Assembly: GCA_003023165.1 (NCBI GenBank)
Contig: PXSD01000023.1
Location: 1 to 6,879 of the forward strand
From: Halobacteriales archaeon QS_9_67_15
GTDB taxonomy: Archaea > Halobacteriota > Halobacteria > Halobacteriales > Haloarculaceae
Direction of reading: 5' to 3'
Length of the DNA: 6,879 nt
Shown: one piece after another, positions 5,227 through 6,879 of the stretch
How positions within the stretch are numbered: the stretch's first letter is position 1
Layout of the letters: each line of letters begins with the position of its first letter
Position numbers and translations under genes: made by a program
The notes under the pieces: generated by a model
Told to the model about the DNA's origin: nothing
Database searches by the model: none
The model's input: only the letters and a program-made list of their open reading frames with translations

Positions 5227-6099
5227 ATGCCGGAGTATCGCCTGCTCGACACCGACGAGGCCGACGCCCCCGGCGACGAGTGGGAGGAAGTCGACGTCCA
5301 CGACACGGAAGCGGACGAGATCGCCCGCGAGCGCGACCGCGAGTTCAGCGAGTTCCGCAAGCGCATCGAGAACACCGAGCAGTTCAAGGTCGAGGACTCG
5401 GTGTTCGACGACGCCACCTACGCGGCCCTCTACAAGCTCGTCCAGGACGACTACATCACCGCCTTCGGCGGCCCCATCTCCACCGGCAAGGAAGCGAACG
5501 TCTACACCGCGCTGGCTCCCGAGAACACGGAAGTCGCCGTCAAGGTCTACCGGATCAACGCCTCCGACTTCACCGACATGCGCGGCTATCTCGACGGCGA
5601 CCCGCGCTTTCGGGGTATCGGCAGCGACAAAAAGAAGCTCGTCCTCGCGTGGGTCCGCAAGGAGTTCGCCAACCTCGAGCGCGCCCGGAAAGCGGGCGTG
5701 CTGGTGCCCGAACCCGTCGCAGTCGAACGGAACGTCCTCATCATGGAGTACCTGGGCACCGACGAGGGGCGGGGCAAACGACTCTCCGAAGTGACTCTGG
5801 AGAACCCCGAAACCGCCTACGAGGTCGTCCGCGAGTACATGCAGCGGCTCCACGACGCCGGCCTCGTCCACGGCGACCTCTCCGAGTACAACCTGATCGT
5901 CCACGGCGACGAGATCTACGTCATCGACCTCGGCCAGGCGGTGACCGTCCACCACCCCAACGCCGAGGAGTTCCTCGACCGCGACTGCGAGAACGTCGCC
6001 GCCTTCTTCGGCCGACAGGACCACGACGTGACCGCAGACGACCTGAAAACGTACGTCCTCGACCAGGACGAGGGCGAGGACGTCGCGGACGAGTTCTGA
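5227..6099 (+). CDS. rio1: RIO-type serine/threonine kinase Rio1
   Basis: A 290-residue atypical kinase/ATPase needed for late maturation of the small ribosomal subunit; it acts in the cytoplasm on pre-30S particles. An acidic N-terminus (about 1-50) leads into the RIO fold. The flexible ATP loop is STGKEANVY (85-93), the ATP lysine is Lys106 in VAVKVYR, the helix-C glutamate is probably Glu146, the hinge is MEYLG (173-177), the catalytic loop is HGDLSEYN (215-222) with Asp217 and Asn222, and the metal-binding Asp is Asp234 in VIDLGQ. All active-site residues are present. The MRGYLDGDPRF segment is typical of Rio1 rather than Rio2, and there is no N-terminal winged helix. I chose ATG 5227: the family begins close to DTDEADAPGDEWEE, and GGTGGAG (5211-5217) nine bases ahead may be a weak ribosome-binding site. 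An upstream start at 5179 would add a basic segment foreign to the family. Confidence 0.94.
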   Translation: MPEYRLLDTDEADAPGDEWEEVDVHDTEADEIARERDREFSEFRKRIENTEQFKVEDSVFDDATYAALYKLVQDDYITAFGGPISTGKEANVYTALAPENTEVAVKVYRINASDFTDMRGYLDGDPRFRGIGSDKKKLVLAWVRKEFANLERARKAGVLVPEPVAVERNVLIMEYLGTDEGRGKRLSEVTLENPETAYEVVREYMQRLHDAGLVHGDLSEYNLIVHGDEIYVIDLGQAVTVHHPNAEEFLDRDCENVAAFFGRQDHDVTADDLKTYVLDQDEGEDVADEF

Positions 6100-6105
6100 C
6101 GGGGG

Positions 6106-6142
6106 GAGCCGAAAACGAGCACTCTCCGGCCGCGAACGGCTC
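6106..6142. terminator. Possible bidirectional terminator between rio1 and rlmE
   Basis: The 42-base gap between the convergent genes holds an inverted repeat GAGCCG (6106-6111) / CGGCTC (6137-6142) with a 25-base loop; the right arm touches the rlmE stop codon. On the minus strand the sequence runs through CTCGTTTTCGG, giving a short T-run just after the rlmE stop. The loop is large and the T-run short, so this is a tentative call. Confidence 0.25.
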
Positions 6143-6879
6143 TATTCGACCGGCTGCGCGAACCCGAAGTTGGGTTTCACGTCGTCGACCCGAACCGTGA
6201 GCGTCTCGCCCTCGTCGACGCCGGAGACGAACAGCGTGTAGCCGTCGACCTTCGCGACGCCGTCGCCGTCGCTCCCGATGTCGACGACCTCGACCTCGAC
6301 CGTGTCCCCCTCGCGGACGGGCGCGGTGAGGTAGCCTTTCGCCACGAGGTACAGCTCCGACGAGGAGTCCCGCGAGGCGTCGGGGCGAACCTGTCTGGCG
6401 TACTCGAACTGCGCCTCCATGTCCTCCTGGAGGGGGGCGACGTCCCGACCGTCGAAGACCTTCACGGCGAGGTCGCCCCCGGGCGCGAGGACCGCGTCGG
6501 CCACCTCGAAGGCCTGGCGCGCGAGGTGGACCGAGCGGGCGTGGTCGAGGTCGTAGTCGCCGGTCATGTTCGGTGCCATATCGGAGACGAGGACGTCGAC
6601 GGGGCGGTCGTCGCCGTCGGCTCCGACGCGGTCGACGATCGCCGCGACGGTCGAGTCCGCCGTGATGTCGCCGCGGACGTACTCGACGGTTTCGTGGTCC
6701 TCGAGCGGGTCGATGCGCTGGCGGTCGACGCCGACGACGGTGCCGTGTTCGTCGACTTCCTCGGCGGCGACCTGGAGCCACCCGCCCGGGGCGGCACCGA
6801 GGTCGACGACGATGTTACCCGGGCCGAACAGTCCGGCGGTCCGGTCCAGTTGCTGGAGTTTGTACGCCGAGCGGGCGCG
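6142..6879 (-). CDS. rlmE: 23S rRNA 2'-O-ribose methyltransferase RlmE/FtsJ with TRAM domain (5' partial)
   Basis: SAM-dependent methyltransferase for the 2'-hydroxyl of a uridine in the 23S rRNA A-loop. The frame is open to the window edge; 245 residues are visible and probably 15-20 N-terminal ones are missing. Numbering from the first visible residue: RSAYKLQQLD carries the first catalytic Lys (7), VVDLGAAPGGWLQVA is the SAM-binding loop (about 24-38), VSDMAPNMTGD carries the catalytic Asp (100), LAVKVFDG the second Lys (140), and SSELYLVAKG the Glu (175). The K-D-K-E tetrad is complete. From about 186 to the end is a beta-rich TRAM domain (VREGDTVEVEVVDIGSDGDGV ... GETLTVRVDDVKPNFGFAQP), an RNA-binding module absent from bacterial RlmE but, as I recall, usual in haloarchaeal ones. 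An internal ATG at 6579 is not the start, because the SAM motif lies before it. Confidence 0.93.
   Translation of the reverse strand, partial: RARSAYKLQQLDRTAGLFGPGNIVVDLGAAPGGWLQVAAEEVDEHGTVVGVDRQRIDPLEDHETVEYVRGDITADSTVAAIVDRVGADGDDRPVDVLVSDMAPNMTGDYDLDHARSVHLARQAFEVADAVLAPGGDLAVKVFDGRDVAPLQEDMEAQFEYARQVRPDASRDSSSELYLVAKGYLTAPVREGDTVEVEVVDIGSDGDGVAKVDGYTLFVSGVDEGETLTVRVDDVKPNFGFAQPVE

Noticed and set aside
5125..6024. Minus-strand ORF of 299 codons opposite rio1
   Set aside because: Its Val/Asp/Glu/Leu-rich sequence looks acidic and plausible at first, but it is the exact complement of a fully conserved Rio1 kinase.
1..6879. tRNA genes, CRISPR arrays, insertion sequences or defence genes
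   Set aside because: I found no tRNA-like sequence, no regularly spaced repeats, no transposase or integrase motifs, and no toxin, nuclease or restriction gene other than the housekeeping RecJ-like protein.

Overview
The window is strongly GC-rich. Its proteins are loaded with Asp and Glu, its third codon positions are almost always G or C, and AT-rich motifs occur only in short islands 25-32 nt ahead of start codons. Together with archaeal-type genes (aIF-1A, Rio1 kinase, RlmE with a TRAM tail, an archaeal RecJ-like DHH protein), this points to a haloarchaeon (class Halobacteria). I cannot name the genus. Several genes look leaderless, with a TATA-like box about 27 nt before the start and no Shine-Dalgarno site, as is usual in this group.

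Layout. 1-1370 (+): RecJ-like DHH/DHHA1 phosphoesterase, cut at its 5' end by the window edge. 1371-1539: gap between convergent genes with an AT-rich promoter-like island and a small hairpin. 1540-2394 (-): haloarchaeal protein of unknown function with four cysteines. Its start codon is covered by a near-ideal DtxR/Idr-type iron box, and a second palindrome covers the presumed TATA box. 2548-2775 and 2977-3258 (+): two small two-helix membrane proteins of unknown function. 3325-3702 (+): small acidic DUF5783-like protein carrying an in-frame insert made of two GC hairpins. 3791-4711 (+): multi-spanning YdjM/DUF457-type putative membrane metal-dependent hydrolase. 4867-5154 (+): translation initiation factor aIF-1A. 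5227-6099 (+): Rio1 kinase. 6142-6879 (-): RlmE/FtsJ rRNA 2'-O-methyltransferase with TRAM domain, cut at its 5' end by the window edge and convergent with rio1.

Functionally, the right-hand third is a translation and ribosome-biogenesis block: initiation factor, small-subunit maturation kinase and 23S rRNA methyltransferase. The left and centre hold a nuclease and single-gene units of mostly unknown role. The most interesting item is the apparently iron-controlled cysteine-bearing gene at 1540-2394 with its stacked palindromic operators. I see no tRNA, rRNA, CRISPR array, insertion sequence or prophage gene. No gene-free stretch exceeds about 205 bases.
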